Source: Sphingomonas suaedae | Lineage (GTDB): Bacteria > Pseudomonadota > Alphaproteobacteria > Sphingomonadales > Sphingomonadaceae | NCBI RefSeq assembly: GCF_007833215.1 | Contig: NZ_CP042239.1 | Span: 1,116,001-1,180,000, forward strand | Length of the DNA: 64,000 bases | Direction of reading: 5' to 3' | Part shown: one piece after another, positions 38,591 through 47,129 of the stretch | Position numbering within the stretch: the first letter of the stretch is position 1 | Layout of the letters: every line of letters begins with the position of its first letter | The notes under the pieces: generated by a model | Told to the model about the DNA's origin: nothing | The model's database searches: none | What the model saw: only the letters and a program-made list of their open reading frames with translations | Made by a program: the position numbers and the translations under genes

Positions 38591-39031
38591 ATGGGGCCGG
38601 GCCATCTCTATTATCTCGGCATCTTGCTGGCGGGGCTGTTCGTCGCCCCGTTCAGCCCCCTAGCGCGCGTCATCGTTCTCAGCTGGCTGACCGGCGAATA
38701 TGCCTTCTGGCTCGGCGTTCCGGCCCCCTGGGTCAACCTCGCCCAGCACCTCGCTGCCTTCATCATCGGCAGCCGCTATCTGCGCAACGAATGGTGCATC
38801 CTCGCCTGGGTCATGTTCCTTCCCATGCTTGCCTGCGACGCGCTCGCGCTGATCCATGAGTTCGAGGTTCTGGCGTGGTGGGGCCTGCTCTGCACCGCGC
38901 TCGCCCAGCTGGTCTTCCTGCCGCTCGGCATGGACTTCGCCCAGGCACGCGCCACGCTGGAAGAGGGGTGGCAGGGCTATGCCGACTATCGCCGCACCGA
39001 TTTCCTGCGCACCGGGTGGTTTGCCGCCTAG
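38591..39031 (+). CDS. Four-helix membrane protein, unknown
   Basis: 146 residues with about four hydrophobic helices (about residues 8-32, 48-61, 67-87 and 91-113), ending in an acidic, aromatic tail (EEGWQGYADYRR). No family was recognised. It lies between the two arms of the XrtA locus. The stop shares the palindrome CTAG with the stop of the convergent PLP decarboxylase gene, so the two coding regions touch. Function unknown; a role in the locus is inferred from position only. Confidence 0.72.
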   Translation: MGPGHLYYLGILLAGLFVAPFSPLARVIVLSWLTGEYAFWLGVPAPWVNLAQHLAAFIIGSRYLRNEWCILAWVMFLPMLACDALALIHEFEVLAWWGLLCTALAQLVFLPLGMDFAQARATLEEGWQGYADYRRTDFLRTGWFAA

Positions 39032-40230
39032 GCGACGATCTCCGCCGCCGGACCATGGCCCAGAAACGCGGCGGGACTGGCGCTGGCGCCATAGGCCCCC
39101 GCCAGAAACAACGCGACGACATCGCCCGGCTCCGCGTGCGGCAGCGCTACCTTGTCCCCCAGCCGGTCGAGCGGGGTGCAGAGCGGGCCGACCACCGACA
39201 CGGTTTCGTCCGCCGCTATGCCCATCTTCCCGGCAATCGCGATCGGATAGTTGCGCCGCACCACCGTTCCGAAATTGCCCGATGCCGCCAGCTGATGGTT
39301 GAGCCCGCCGTCACAGATCAGGAACGTCTCTTCCCCGCTCACCTTCCGGTCGACGATCCGCGTCAGATAGACGCCGCATTCGCCCGCGATCCAGCGCCCC
39401 AGTTCGATCGCATAGGCTTGATCGGGCTCGATCGCCTCCGCCAGCCGCTCGCCGACCAGCCCGATATCCACCGGCACATCGCCCGCGAAATAGGGAATGC
39501 CCAATCCGCCGCCGATATTCACCAAAGGCGCCCGCGCCCCCGCCGCCTCGGCCAGCTCGCGCGCCAGCCCGACGGTCGCCGCCTGCGTCTCGCAGATCGC
39601 GTCGCTGTCCAGCGCCTGCGACCCCGCAAAGATATGGAACCCCCGCCAGTCCGCCCCTGCGGCGATCAGGCGTCTGACCAGCGCAGGCACCCGGGCGGCG
39701 TCGATCCCGAATGGTGACGGGCGCCCACCCATCTTCATGCCTGAGCCTTTCAGCTCGAACGACGGATTGACCCGCACCGCCAGCTTCGGCGTCACGCCCA
39801 GCCGCTCTGCGATCGCCAGCGCCCGATCCGCCTCCCCTTCGGACTCCAGGTTCAGCGTGGCCCCGGCAACGATCGCCGCCTCCAGCTCGACATCGCGCTT
39901 GCCCGGTCCGGCAAAGCTCACATGCGCTGCATCCTTGACCGCCAGCGCCTTGGCCAGCTCGCCCCCCGACGCGACGTCGAGGCCACCGACCAGCGGAGAA
40001 ACTATTTCCAGAAACGCCGGTAAGGGATTGGCCTTGATCGCAAAATGAATCTCCACCGCGCGCGGCAGCGCCGCCCGCAGCTGCCCGATCCGCTCGCGCA
40101 CGATGGCGGTGTCATAGACGAACACCGGTGTCCCCGCCTCCGCCACCCAGTCGCTCGCCGACCGTCCCGCGATCCGCAAGTCACCGCTCTGCCCCGCAAA
40201 ATAGGGCGGGATCGGCCCCATCGGCTTCAT
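39028..40230 (-). CDS. XrtA-associated PLP-dependent decarboxylase
   Basis: 400 residues of the diaminopimelate/ornithine decarboxylase fold. The PLP lysine is K66 in HFAIKANPLPAF; other family words are VNIGGGLGIPYF and the ELGRWIAGECG stretch. Members of this subfamily are found only with exosortase A loci. Its substrate is unknown. The ATG at 40230 overlaps the stop of the small unknown gene before it by four bases. Confidence 0.94.
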   Translation of the reverse strand: MKPMGPIPPYFAGQSGDLRIAGRSASDWVAEAGTPVFVYDTAIVRERIGQLRAALPRAVEIHFAIKANPLPAFLEIVSPLVGGLDVASGGELAKALAVKDAAHVSFAGPGKRDVELEAAIVAGATLNLESEGEADRALAIAERLGVTPKLAVRVNPSFELKGSGMKMGGRPSPFGIDAARVPALVRRLIAAGADWRGFHIFAGSQALDSDAICETQAATVGLARELAEAAGARAPLVNIGGGLGIPYFAGDVPVDIGLVGERLAEAIEPDQAYAIELGRWIAGECGVYLTRIVDRKVSGEETFLICDGGLNHQLAASGNFGTVVRRNYPIAIAGKMGIAADETVSVVGPLCTPLDRLGDKVALPHAEPGDVVALFLAGAYGASASPAAFLGHGPAAEIVA

Positions 40231-40622
40231 GATTTCACCCCGCACGCCACCTTCGCAAACTCATGCACGCCCTTGCTCCCCGGTATCCGTAATGCCGTGC
40301 CGCGCTCAAGATACCAGCGGCCCGGTGCATTCGACGCGACGAAGTCCACCCGTCCGCCTGCGTTTCTGGCAAGCACGCCCTGGGGGACGATGGCGTCCGG
40401 TCGCACACCGGCCTCGCCGCGCAGGAAATAGTATCGGCCCTCGACGGCTCCCGCACGCATGGTCAAATCCGCGCGCAGGATTATCATTGCCGTTCCGTCG
40501 GAATAGCATCCGGCATAAGCCTGCGGGAAAACCGGCACGCGCGGCTTCGAATTCAACCAGAACTGCCATGCCCCCAGACACAGGATCGCCAGGAGCGCGG
40601 CCCGGACGGTCCAACGCTTCAC
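40227..40622 (-). CDS. Small XrtA-locus protein, unknown
   Basis: 131 residues. A membrane anchor or signal sequence (AALLAILCLGAWQFWLNS, about residues 7-25) precedes a short polar domain with two cysteines (YAGCYSDG and KVACG) that could pair. No family was recognised. The GTG at 40622 overlaps the acyl-CoA ligase stop by four bases and its stop overlaps the PLP decarboxylase start by four, so it sits in a tight three-gene unit. Its tight placement suggests a function in the same pathway. Confidence 0.75.
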   Translation of the reverse strand: MKRWTVRAALLAILCLGAWQFWLNSKPRVPVFPQAYAGCYSDGTAMIILRADLTMRAGAVEGRYYFLRGEAGVRPDAIVPQGVLARNAGGRVDFVASNAPGRWYLERGTALRIPGSKGVHEFAKVACGVKS

Positions 40623-42127
40623 GCCAGTTCGGCCTTGAGTCCGCTCCGGTCGAGCTTTCCGTTCGCATTCCGCGGCAGCGAATCGCGCCACAGATAGGTC
40701 GTCGGCTGCATGAAGGCGGGCAGTTCGCGCCGCAGCCGCTCACGCAACGCCACTTCCGCAGCCTCAGTGTCACCCCGCGCCACCGCGATCACCACCACCG
40801 CCTGCCCCAGCCGCGGATCGGGCACGCCCAGCGCCACCGCCTCGCGCGCCTCGCTCCCGGCCAGCACGGCCTCTTCGACTTCGGTCGGGCTGATCCGGTT
40901 GCCCGACGATTTGATCATCTCGTCATCGCGCCCGACAAAGCGCAACAGCCCATCCGCGCCCTCGACCACCGTATCGCCCGAAAACACCGCCATCCCGCCA
41001 TAGCGGGAGTGCACGGGCGCAGGCTTGAAGCGCAACGCGGTCCGCTCCGCATCCTGCCAATAGCCTTGCGCGACCAGCGGCCCGGCATGGACCAGTTCGC
41101 CCGGCTCGCCCGGATCGGTGCGCGTCCCGTCGGGACGCACCACCATGATCTCGGCAAAGGGGATCGCCTGCCCCATCGATTCGGGATGCGCATCCACCAG
41201 CGACGGGTCGAGATAGGTCGACCGAAACGCCTCAGTCAGCCCGTACATCGGATACAGGTCCGCCTTCGGAAACCGCGCGCGCAAGCCCCGCACCATCCCG
41301 ACCGTCAGCGCTCCGCCCGAATTGGTCAGCCGCTTCAGCTTCCCCGCCACCGCTTCCGGCCACTCTGCCTCCAGCAATTGCGTCCACAGCGGCGGCACCC
41401 CGGCGATGGTGGTGGCGTCATGCCGGTCCACCGCCTTGATGACGTCGCGCGCGGTCAGATAGTCGAGCGGGACCACCCGACCGCCAGCGGCCCAAGTCGA
41501 GAACAGCTGGTTCTGTCCATAATCGAAGCTCAGCGGCAGCACGCCCAGCACGCGGTCGTCCGGCGTTACCTTCAGATAATGGGCAACACTGATCGCGCCG
41601 AGCCACAGATTGGCATGGCTCAGCATCACCCCCTTGGGCCGCCCGGTCGATCCGGAGGTATAGAGGATCGCCGCCAGCGCCTGCGGATCGCGCTCGGCAA
41701 AGCCAAGCCCTCCGCCCGCCAGCGGCGCATCGCCCTCGAACACGACGCGACACCCCGCGGGCACGTCGCCATCCTCCAGCGTCCCCGCCCGCGCTCCTTG
41801 CGTCAGCAACAGCCGCGCGCCGCTATCGGCCAGGATATGCGCCACCTGCGCGCGCTTGAGCACCGGGTTGACCGGCACATGCACCAATCCCGCGCGCGCC
41901 GCCGCCAGCGGCATCACGCACGCATGGCGCGTCTTGGGCAGCCAGGTCGCGACGCGATCCCCCGGCTCCAGCCCCTGACCGCGCAGCCACAGCGCCAGCG
42001 CGGCCACCGCCACCTCCAGCTCGGCATAGATCAGCGTCCCGGCGCGATCCTCCAGCGCGATCGCCTCGGGTGCGCCACGCTTCGTCAGCGCATCGATCGG
42101 ATAGGGGGTCGGGTCCAATTCAACCAT
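40619..42127 (-). CDS. XrtA-associated acyl-CoA ligase (AMP-forming)
   Basis: 502 residues. The P-loop-like motif is ILYTSGSTGRPKGVMLSHANL; the adenine motif is YGLTEAFRSTYLD, and the end has NANGKLDRSGLK with the catalytic lysine. This is the exosortase A-type acyl-CoA ligase family, thought to activate an acid for loading on the acyl carrier protein encoded divergently 121 bases away. It heads a three-gene leftward unit with a small unknown protein and a PLP decarboxylase. It is distinct from the fatty acid-CoA ligase at 11.8 kb. Confidence 0.94.
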   Translation of the reverse strand: MVELDPTPYPIDALTKRGAPEAIALEDRAGTLIYAELEVAVAALALWLRGQGLEPGDRVATWLPKTRHACVMPLAAARAGLVHVPVNPVLKRAQVAHILADSGARLLLTQGARAGTLEDGDVPAGCRVVFEGDAPLAGGGLGFAERDPQALAAILYTSGSTGRPKGVMLSHANLWLGAISVAHYLKVTPDDRVLGVLPLSFDYGQNQLFSTWAAGGRVVPLDYLTARDVIKAVDRHDATTIAGVPPLWTQLLEAEWPEAVAGKLKRLTNSGGALTVGMVRGLRARFPKADLYPMYGLTEAFRSTYLDPSLVDAHPESMGQAIPFAEIMVVRPDGTRTDPGEPGELVHAGPLVAQGYWQDAERTALRFKPAPVHSRYGGMAVFSGDTVVEGADGLLRFVGRDDEMIKSSGNRISPTEVEEAVLAGSEAREAVALGVPDPRLGQAVVVIAVARGDTEAAEVALRERLRRELPAFMQPTTYLWRDSLPRNANGKLDRSGLKAELA

Positions 42128-42247
42128 CGCGCCTGCATATCGCGCATCGGTTAACGATACAGTGTCTATTGCGTCTTAGCAGGTGCAGCACTTGGCATCC
42201 CGGCGTCCAGCGCGTAACGGGCGCAAAACAACCGGGGAATTGGGGCC

Positions 42248-42520
42248 GTGCAGCCTGACGGATATCACGAGGTCGAGGAAACCGTGCGCGGCGTGCTGCG
42301 CGACGTGCTGGGGATCGACGCCGCGCGCGCCGCGACGTTCGACGAAGCGACGCCGCTGTTCGGCGCGCTGCCCGAACTCGACTCGATGGCGGTTGCAGGC
42401 GTGCTGACCGAGATCGAGGATCGCCTGGGCATCGTGATCGACGATGACGAGGTCGATGGCGAGATGCTCGAAACGTTCGGCGCGCTGGTACAATTCTCCG
42501 CTGCCAAGGCGCTCACCTGA
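42248..42520 (+). CDS. XrtA-associated acyl carrier protein
   Basis: 90 residues, acidic and helical as expected for an acyl carrier protein. The phosphopantetheine serine is S46 in PELDSMAVAGVL, with a following helix EIEDRLGI. It begins with GTG. It is divergent from the acyl-CoA ligase and followed by two hydrolase genes that overlap, so it probably carries the acyl group activated by the ligase. The acceptor of that acyl group is unknown. Confidence 0.9.
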   Translation: MQPDGYHEVEETVRGVLRDVLGIDAARAATFDEATPLFGALPELDSMAVAGVLTEIEDRLGIVIDDDEVDGEMLETFGALVQFSAAKALT

Positions 42521-42561
42521 TCGCGTTCGACGCCTATGACTGGCCCGGCGGGCGGGAGGCG

Positions 42562-43218
42562 ATGCTCCGCTTCGGCCCGTCGTCCGGCCCGGTCGTGGTC
42601 GTCGCCCTGCCCTTGTTCGAGGAAGCCAACCGCACCCGCACCTTCGCGGTAACGGTCCTGCGCGCGCTCGCCGACCGCGGCATCGCAGGCGCCCTGCCCG
42701 ATCTTCCGGGCCAGGGGGAAAGCCTCGTCCCGACCCATAACGCCACGCTCGCCACGCTGAGCGAAGCCTTCGCCGCCGGCGTCGCCAGCCTGCGCCGATC
42801 GGCCTACAGTCTCGCGATCCGCAGCGGCACGCTGCTCGACGGCTCGGCGCTTGTCGTCGCGCGCTATCATCTCGCGCCCATGACCGGCGCCGATCTGCGG
42901 CGCGAACTCGTCCGCGCGCGCCAGGCCTCGTCCCGCGAATCCGGCGAGGCGTTCGATCCCGCCAGCCTCGACACCGCGACCGCGCCGGTCGAACTGGCGG
43001 GCAATCTGGTCGCACCGGCGATGTTGGCCGAACTCGCCACCGCAGTCCCGGCGACCACTGCCGTGCGCACCGTCCGCCTCGAAACCGAGGCACGCCCCGC
43101 CGACGCCAAGCTCCCCGGAAGCCCGCTGTGGCGCCGTGCCGAGCCGGACAACGACCCCGAATTCGCCGAACGCCTTGCCGAGGACATCGCCCAATGGGTC
43201 GCGACATGCGAAGCCTGA
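42562..43218 (+). CDS. XrtA-associated hydrolase 2-like protein, lacking a clear nucleophile
   Basis: At least 218 residues of alpha/beta-hydrolase character, with ALPLFEEANRTRTFA and LPDLPGQGES as in the exosortase A hydrolase 2 family. No GxSxG nucleophile elbow was seen, so it may not be a working hydrolase. The first standard start in the frame is ATG 42562, but the frame is open and codon-like upstream (FDAYDWPGGREA) to a CTG at 42517 that would overlap the ACP stop by four bases; the true start may be there. The stop overlaps the next gene's start region. Confidence 0.7.
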   Translation: MLRFGPSSGPVVVVALPLFEEANRTRTFAVTVLRALADRGIAGALPDLPGQGESLVPTHNATLATLSEAFAAGVASLRRSAYSLAIRSGTLLDGSALVVARYHLAPMTGADLRRELVRARQASSRESGEAFDPASLDTATAPVELAGNLVAPAMLAELATAVPATTAVRTVRLETEARPADAKLPGSPLWRRAEPDNDPEFAERLAEDIAQWVATCEA

Positions 43219-44021
43219 AGCGCTTCCGCTGCGCGGGTGAGACGCTGATCGCGACGCTCGACGACGCGCCCGGCACCACCGGCCTGCTGATCGTCTCGGG
43301 CGGCAACGAGATTCGCATCGGCGCGCATCGCGGCATGGCCGAACTCGCCGCCACGGTCGCGGCACAGGGCCACCCCGTGTTCCGCTACGACCGCCGCGGA
43401 ATCGGCGATTCGACGGGCGAAAACAACGACTTCGAGTCGACGGCTCAGGATATTTCCGAAGCCGTCGCCGCCTTTCGCCGCGACTGCCCGCACCTCACCC
43501 GCCTCGTCGCCTTCGGCAATTGCGACGCGGCCAGCGCGCTGATCCTGTTTCATGACAAGGCGCCGATCGACGCGCTGATCCTGACCAACCCCTGGACGAT
43601 CGAACCCGACGGGAAAGGTGACGATCTCCCCCCCGCCGCCGCGATCCGCTCGCGCTATGTCGAGAAGCTGAAGAACCCACGGGAGCTCCTCCGCTTGGTC
43701 ACCGGCGGGGTTAATATCGGTAAACTTGTCAGTGGCTTGGCAAAGGTATCGTCGAAACAATCTCGACAACCCACCAGCCTTCCCGCCCGCCTCGGGACCG
43801 CACTGGCAGCCACCAGGATCCCGGTGACGATCCTGCTCGCCGAACGCGACAACACCGCCCTCGCCTTCGCCGACCACTGGAAAGGCGACGCGTTCAAGAC
43901 GGCCCGCACCCGCGCCACCCTAGAAACCTGCCCCACCGACAGCCACAGCTTCGCCCGGCCGCAAGACAAGGCATGGCTGGTGGAGCGGGTGCTGAAGGCG
44001 CTGGATTTCCACGCTTCTTAG
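43194..44021 (+). CDS. XrtA-associated hydrolase 1
   Basis: 275 residues with the fold of the exosortase A hydrolase 1 family. GLLIVSGGNEIRIGAHRGMA and FRYDRRGIGDSTG are the usual words, and the elbow is close to VAFGNCDAASAL, with Cys where a Ser nucleophile is normal. A late acid and His (CPTDSHSFAR) complete the possible triad. GAGGA nine bases before ATG 43194 supports that start; ATG 43206 is also possible. It overlaps the end of the previous gene. It may release the acyl product, but this is inference. Confidence 0.82.
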   Translation: MGRDMRSLKRFRCAGETLIATLDDAPGTTGLLIVSGGNEIRIGAHRGMAELAATVAAQGHPVFRYDRRGIGDSTGENNDFESTAQDISEAVAAFRRDCPHLTRLVAFGNCDAASALILFHDKAPIDALILTNPWTIEPDGKGDDLPPAAAIRSRYVEKLKNPRELLRLVTGGVNIGKLVSGLAKVSSKQSRQPTSLPARLGTALAATRIPVTILLAERDNTALAFADHWKGDAFKTARTRATLETCPTDSHSFARPQDKAWLVERVLKALDFHAS

Positions 44022-44048
44022 CTCGTCGCCGGACGAGCGGGGGCCGCT

Positions 44049-44498
44049 TCACTGTTTGCGCAATTGTCCGACAAAGAGCGTGGGGGGCCAATCACCGCGA
44101 AAAGCGTACACATTATCGCGGATTAACGCGCAGAGCGGCACGTCGAAGTCGATATAATCCCGGTCTTGGCCGATCACCTTCAACGCGTCCTCTTTGGCGA
44201 AGACGAAATGGCGATCCCGTTGCAATCGCATGCGCTGGGTGACGTGCTCCATATGGCCCGGCCACCACGCCATATCATGCTCGAGCGCGACTGCTTTTCC
44301 GAGCGCGCCAACATCGACGCAGATCAGTTGTTGCCGTCGCGTGCGAGCGTCTTCGATTATCACCATCGCCGCATCCGACCCGGAATTGCCCCAGTGGCCG
44401 ACGGCCTCCTGGAAGATCCCATCTGCCGTGCTCGGCGCGATGCCATCGGTCGGAAGGACCTGCGTCGCAAGAGCTATAGCGACCACCACTGCGTGCAT
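44049..44498 (-). CDS. Secreted hypothetical protein
   Basis: 149 residues with an N-terminal signal sequence (MHAVVVAIALATQVLPTDG) from an ATG at 44498 with GGGAG eight bases upstream; the longer in-frame form starting at 44543 lacks such support. No family was recognised. The mature part has mixed charge, with words such as DYIDFDVPLCALIRDNVYAF. It converges with the hydrolase 1 gene, 27 bases away, and is not clearly part of the XrtA locus. Confidence 0.65.
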   Translation of the reverse strand: MHAVVVAIALATQVLPTDGIAPSTADGIFQEAVGHWGNSGSDAAMVIIEDARTRRQQLICVDVGALGKAVALEHDMAWWPGHMEHVTQRMRLQRDRHFVFAKEDALKVIGQDRDYIDFDVPLCALIRDNVYAFRGDWPPTLFVGQLRKQ

Positions 44499-44607
44499 GA
44501 TATGGCTCCCACCATTGAAGCGCCGTGCGGGGCGTCCTACCAAAGTATCGACGGTCGCGCATCACACGGGAAGGCGATAGCTGATTCGCCGACAGTGATC
44601 GCCAGAT

Positions 44608-45687
44608 TTAGCCCGCCCCCGCCTCGGCCGCCGGAATCACCCCCTCCGCCAGCAGCCGGTGCAGCGCATCGATATGCCCGCCCTCGCGCGCGGCATCCGA
44701 CTGCGACGTCATGACGACCGTCAGCTTCAGGCTCGGCACGATGTACAGCATCTGCCCGCCATAGCCCCAGCCATAGCGCACCGGATGCCCGCCCATCTCG
44801 CTGACGAACCAGCCATAGCCATAGTCCTCACCGCTCCACGGCGACGTCGTGCGCGGGGTCCAGCTGGCCGCGATCCACTCGGCAGGCAGGATACGTTTGC
44901 CGCCAACCACGCCGCCGAGCCGATACAGCTCGCCGAACCGCGCTAGGTCGCGCGGACTCATCAGCATGTCGTTGCCGCCGAAATACACCCCCTGCGGATC
45001 GCGCGGCCAGGGCGGGATGGTGATCCCCAGCGGCCCGCCCAGCCAGTCGCGCGCCAGCTCCAGCGTGCTGCGCCCGCTCGCCCGCGTCAGCATCGCGGAG
45101 ACAAGGTGGCTGCTCCCGGTCGAATAGAGCATCCCCCCGCCCGGCGCATCGACGAACGGCCGCGACAGCGCATAGCGCACCCAGTTCGGGCTGGTCACCC
45201 AGCGCCCGTAATTGGGGCCGGACGTGCGCTCCAGCCCCGCCTGCATCGACAGCAGATTGCCCAATGTCAGCTGCACCAGCCGCGGATCGGGATTGGCGGG
45301 CGCATCGGCCTCCAGCACCGACACCACCGGCTGCTCCGCACCCTCCAGCACCCCGCGCGCGATCGCGATCCCCGCCAGCGCCGACAGCACCGATTTCGAC
45401 GCCGACTTGATGTTCACCGGCCGGTCGAGCGGGGGCCCGCCATTGAAGCGATGTTCCGCCAGCGTCTCGCCATCGCGCAGCACCAGCAGCGATCGCAATC
45501 GCGGCAGCCGTTCCGCCGCCGCCACGGTCTGCGCCATCCGCGCTGCGTCCAGACCGGTCTTGGCAACCCTTGCCGACGGTTGGCCCTCGCTCCTCGGAAC
45601 TTGAGAAGGGGCCGGCGCGGCGTTGCATCCGATCAACGGGATCGGCAGCAGCGCCAGCGCGAAAACGAAGCGGGTCAGGACGGGCAT
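44608..45687 (-). CDS. Beta-lactamase-fold serine hydrolase lipoprotein
   Basis: 359 residues of the class C beta-lactamase/penicillin-binding type. A lipoprotein signal ends in lipobox LIGC (C21). The catalytic motif is S95-x-x-K98 in VNIKSASKSVLSAL, followed by MQAGLERTSG, a possible YST motif in MLYSTGSSH and a late GYGGQMLYI. It could be an esterase, an amidase or a lactam hydrolase; the exact substrate is not known. It stands alone, between the secreted unknown gene and a 306-base gap. Confidence 0.88.
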   Translation of the reverse strand: MPVLTRFVFALALLPIPLIGCNAAPAPSQVPRSEGQPSARVAKTGLDAARMAQTVAAAERLPRLRSLLVLRDGETLAEHRFNGGPPLDRPVNIKSASKSVLSALAGIAIARGVLEGAEQPVVSVLEADAPANPDPRLVQLTLGNLLSMQAGLERTSGPNYGRWVTSPNWVRYALSRPFVDAPGGGMLYSTGSSHLVSAMLTRASGRSTLELARDWLGGPLGITIPPWPRDPQGVYFGGNDMLMSPRDLARFGELYRLGGVVGGKRILPAEWIAASWTPRTTSPWSGEDYGYGWFVSEMGGHPVRYGWGYGGQMLYIVPSLKLTVVMTSQSDAAREGGHIDALHRLLAEGVIPAAEAGAG

Positions 45688-45993
45688 GGACCCTCAACGT
45701 CCTGCCGCCCGACATGATCCTGCCCGGCCCGCAAGCGGCAGCCCGCCACAAACAACTTTCCTACAAGGCCCGGTTGAGCGCATAAACTGGTCAATGCGCA
45801 CCCGACTCGCCTGCCCCGGACCGATCCGCCCGACATGGGCCATGGTCCCGCCGGGCCAGAACGCGCCGATAGTGTCAACTCAGTGTCAACTTCCACGCGG
45901 CGGCGCGCGCGGATACCGGAATCGATTTCCACGTCAGAGGCCGAAGCTGACAGAATCGACCCCGTTGACCGCAACTTCGTCAGTTTCGGGCGA
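45688..45993. other. 306-base intergenic stretch with a tandem 11-base repeat
   Basis: No gene was recognised; a possible 99-residue leftward reading lacks a clear start and overlaps the hydrolase. The notable feature is the tandem repeat AGTGTCAACTC/AGTGTCAACTT at 45871-45892. TGTCA recurs exactly 11 bases apart, the spacing of Pho-box half-sites, but both flanking genes point left. It also reads as two TTGACA words on the minus strand. It could be a regulator site for the serine hydrolase gene. Confidence 0.5.
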
Positions 45994-46965
45994 TCACTCC
46001 GCCGCTTGCGCCACCGCCTCGAAATCGGCCTCGGCCAGGAAGCGCTCGGCGTCGAGCGCGGCCATGCACCCCGTCCCCGCCGCGGTGATCGCCTGGCGAT
46101 ACACCTTGTCCATCACGTCACCGCACGCGAACACGCCGGGCACGCTGGTCCGCGTCGTGCCCGTCTCGACGGTGATATAGCTGTCCTCGTCCAGCTCCAG
46201 ATGCCCGCGGAACAGCTCGGTCGCCGGATGATGGCCGATCGCGACGAAGCCGCCTTCGACATCGATCTGCGACAAATCGCCCGTCACCGAGTCCTTGAGC
46301 TTCAGCGCGACCAGCCCCTCGGGATCGCCGCCGCCGACGAACTCGACGACTTCCTTGTTCCACAGCACCGTGATCTTCGGATTGGCGAACAGCCGCTCCT
46401 GCAGGATCTTCTCGGCGCGCAGCGTGTCGCGGCGGTGGATCAGCGTCACGTCATGGCTGTGATTGGTCAGGTACAGCGCCTCCTCGACCGCGGTGTTGCC
46501 GCCGCCGATCACCGCGACTTTCTTGCCGCGATAGAAGAAGCCGTCGCACGTCGCACAGGCGCTCGCGCCCTTGCCCTTCATCGCCTCTTCGCTGTCCAGC
46601 CCCAGCCATTTGGCCTGTGCGCCGGTGGCGATCACCAGCGTGTCGCAGACATAGATGGTACCGCTGTCACCAGTCAGCCGGAACGGGCGCTGCGTCAGAT
46701 CGACGTCGACGATCATGTCGTACATCATCTGCGCGCCGACATGCTCGGCCTGCGCCTGCATCTCCTCCATCAGCCACGGCCCTTGGATCACCTCGCGAAA
46801 GCCGGGGTAATTCTCGACATCGGTGGTGGTGGTCAGCTGGCCGCCCGGCTGGACGCCCTGAACGACGATCGGCGCGAGTCCGGCGCGCGCGCCATAGATG
46901 GCGGCGGACAGGCCGGCAGGACCGGAGCCGAGGATCAGCATTCGGGTGGAGTGGGTGGCGGTCAT
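45994..46965 (-). CDS. trxB: Thioredoxin reductase
   Basis: 323 residues of the low-molecular-weight thioredoxin reductase. FAD motif GSGPAGLSAAIYGARAG (residues 13-29), the redox pair C137-A-T-C140 in SACATCDGFF, the NADPH motif VIGGGNTAVEEAL, and the C-terminal GVFACGDVMDKVYRQA are all present. The ATG at 46965 has AGGAAAG upstream; the longer in-frame form from 47010 is a shadow. It is divergent from the peptidyl-prolyl isomerase gene. A related flavoprotein lies at 63042. Confidence 0.96.
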   Translation of the reverse strand: MTATHSTRMLILGSGPAGLSAAIYGARAGLAPIVVQGVQPGGQLTTTTDVENYPGFREVIQGPWLMEEMQAQAEHVGAQMMYDMIVDVDLTQRPFRLTGDSGTIYVCDTLVIATGAQAKWLGLDSEEAMKGKGASACATCDGFFYRGKKVAVIGGGNTAVEEALYLTNHSHDVTLIHRRDTLRAEKILQERLFANPKITVLWNKEVVEFVGGGDPEGLVALKLKDSVTGDLSQIDVEGGFVAIGHHPATELFRGHLELDEDSYITVETGTTRTSVPGVFACGDVMDKVYRQAITAAGTGCMAALDAERFLAEADFEAVAQAAE

Positions 46966-47129
46966 TCGGCTTTCCTGAAACTGTCCCCAGACGGGGTGGC
47001 GGTGCCGCATCTAGGGGGTCGGCACCGCCAAAGGCAACATGGGGGGTGCGCGCGGCTCTGCCAGCAAAGCGATTCTGTTGTGGACGAAAGCCGGTTGAAG
47101 CCGCGCGGCGCGCTCGGCAGACTGGCGGC

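Noticed and set aside
25645..44021. XrtA block considered as a recent genomic island
   Set aside because: No integrase, tRNA junction or composition shift at its edges; the locus is a normal sphingomonad feature.
45675..45974. 99-residue minus-strand frame in the gap before trxB
   Set aside because: No ribosome-binding site or recognisable domain, and its end overlaps the serine hydrolase start.
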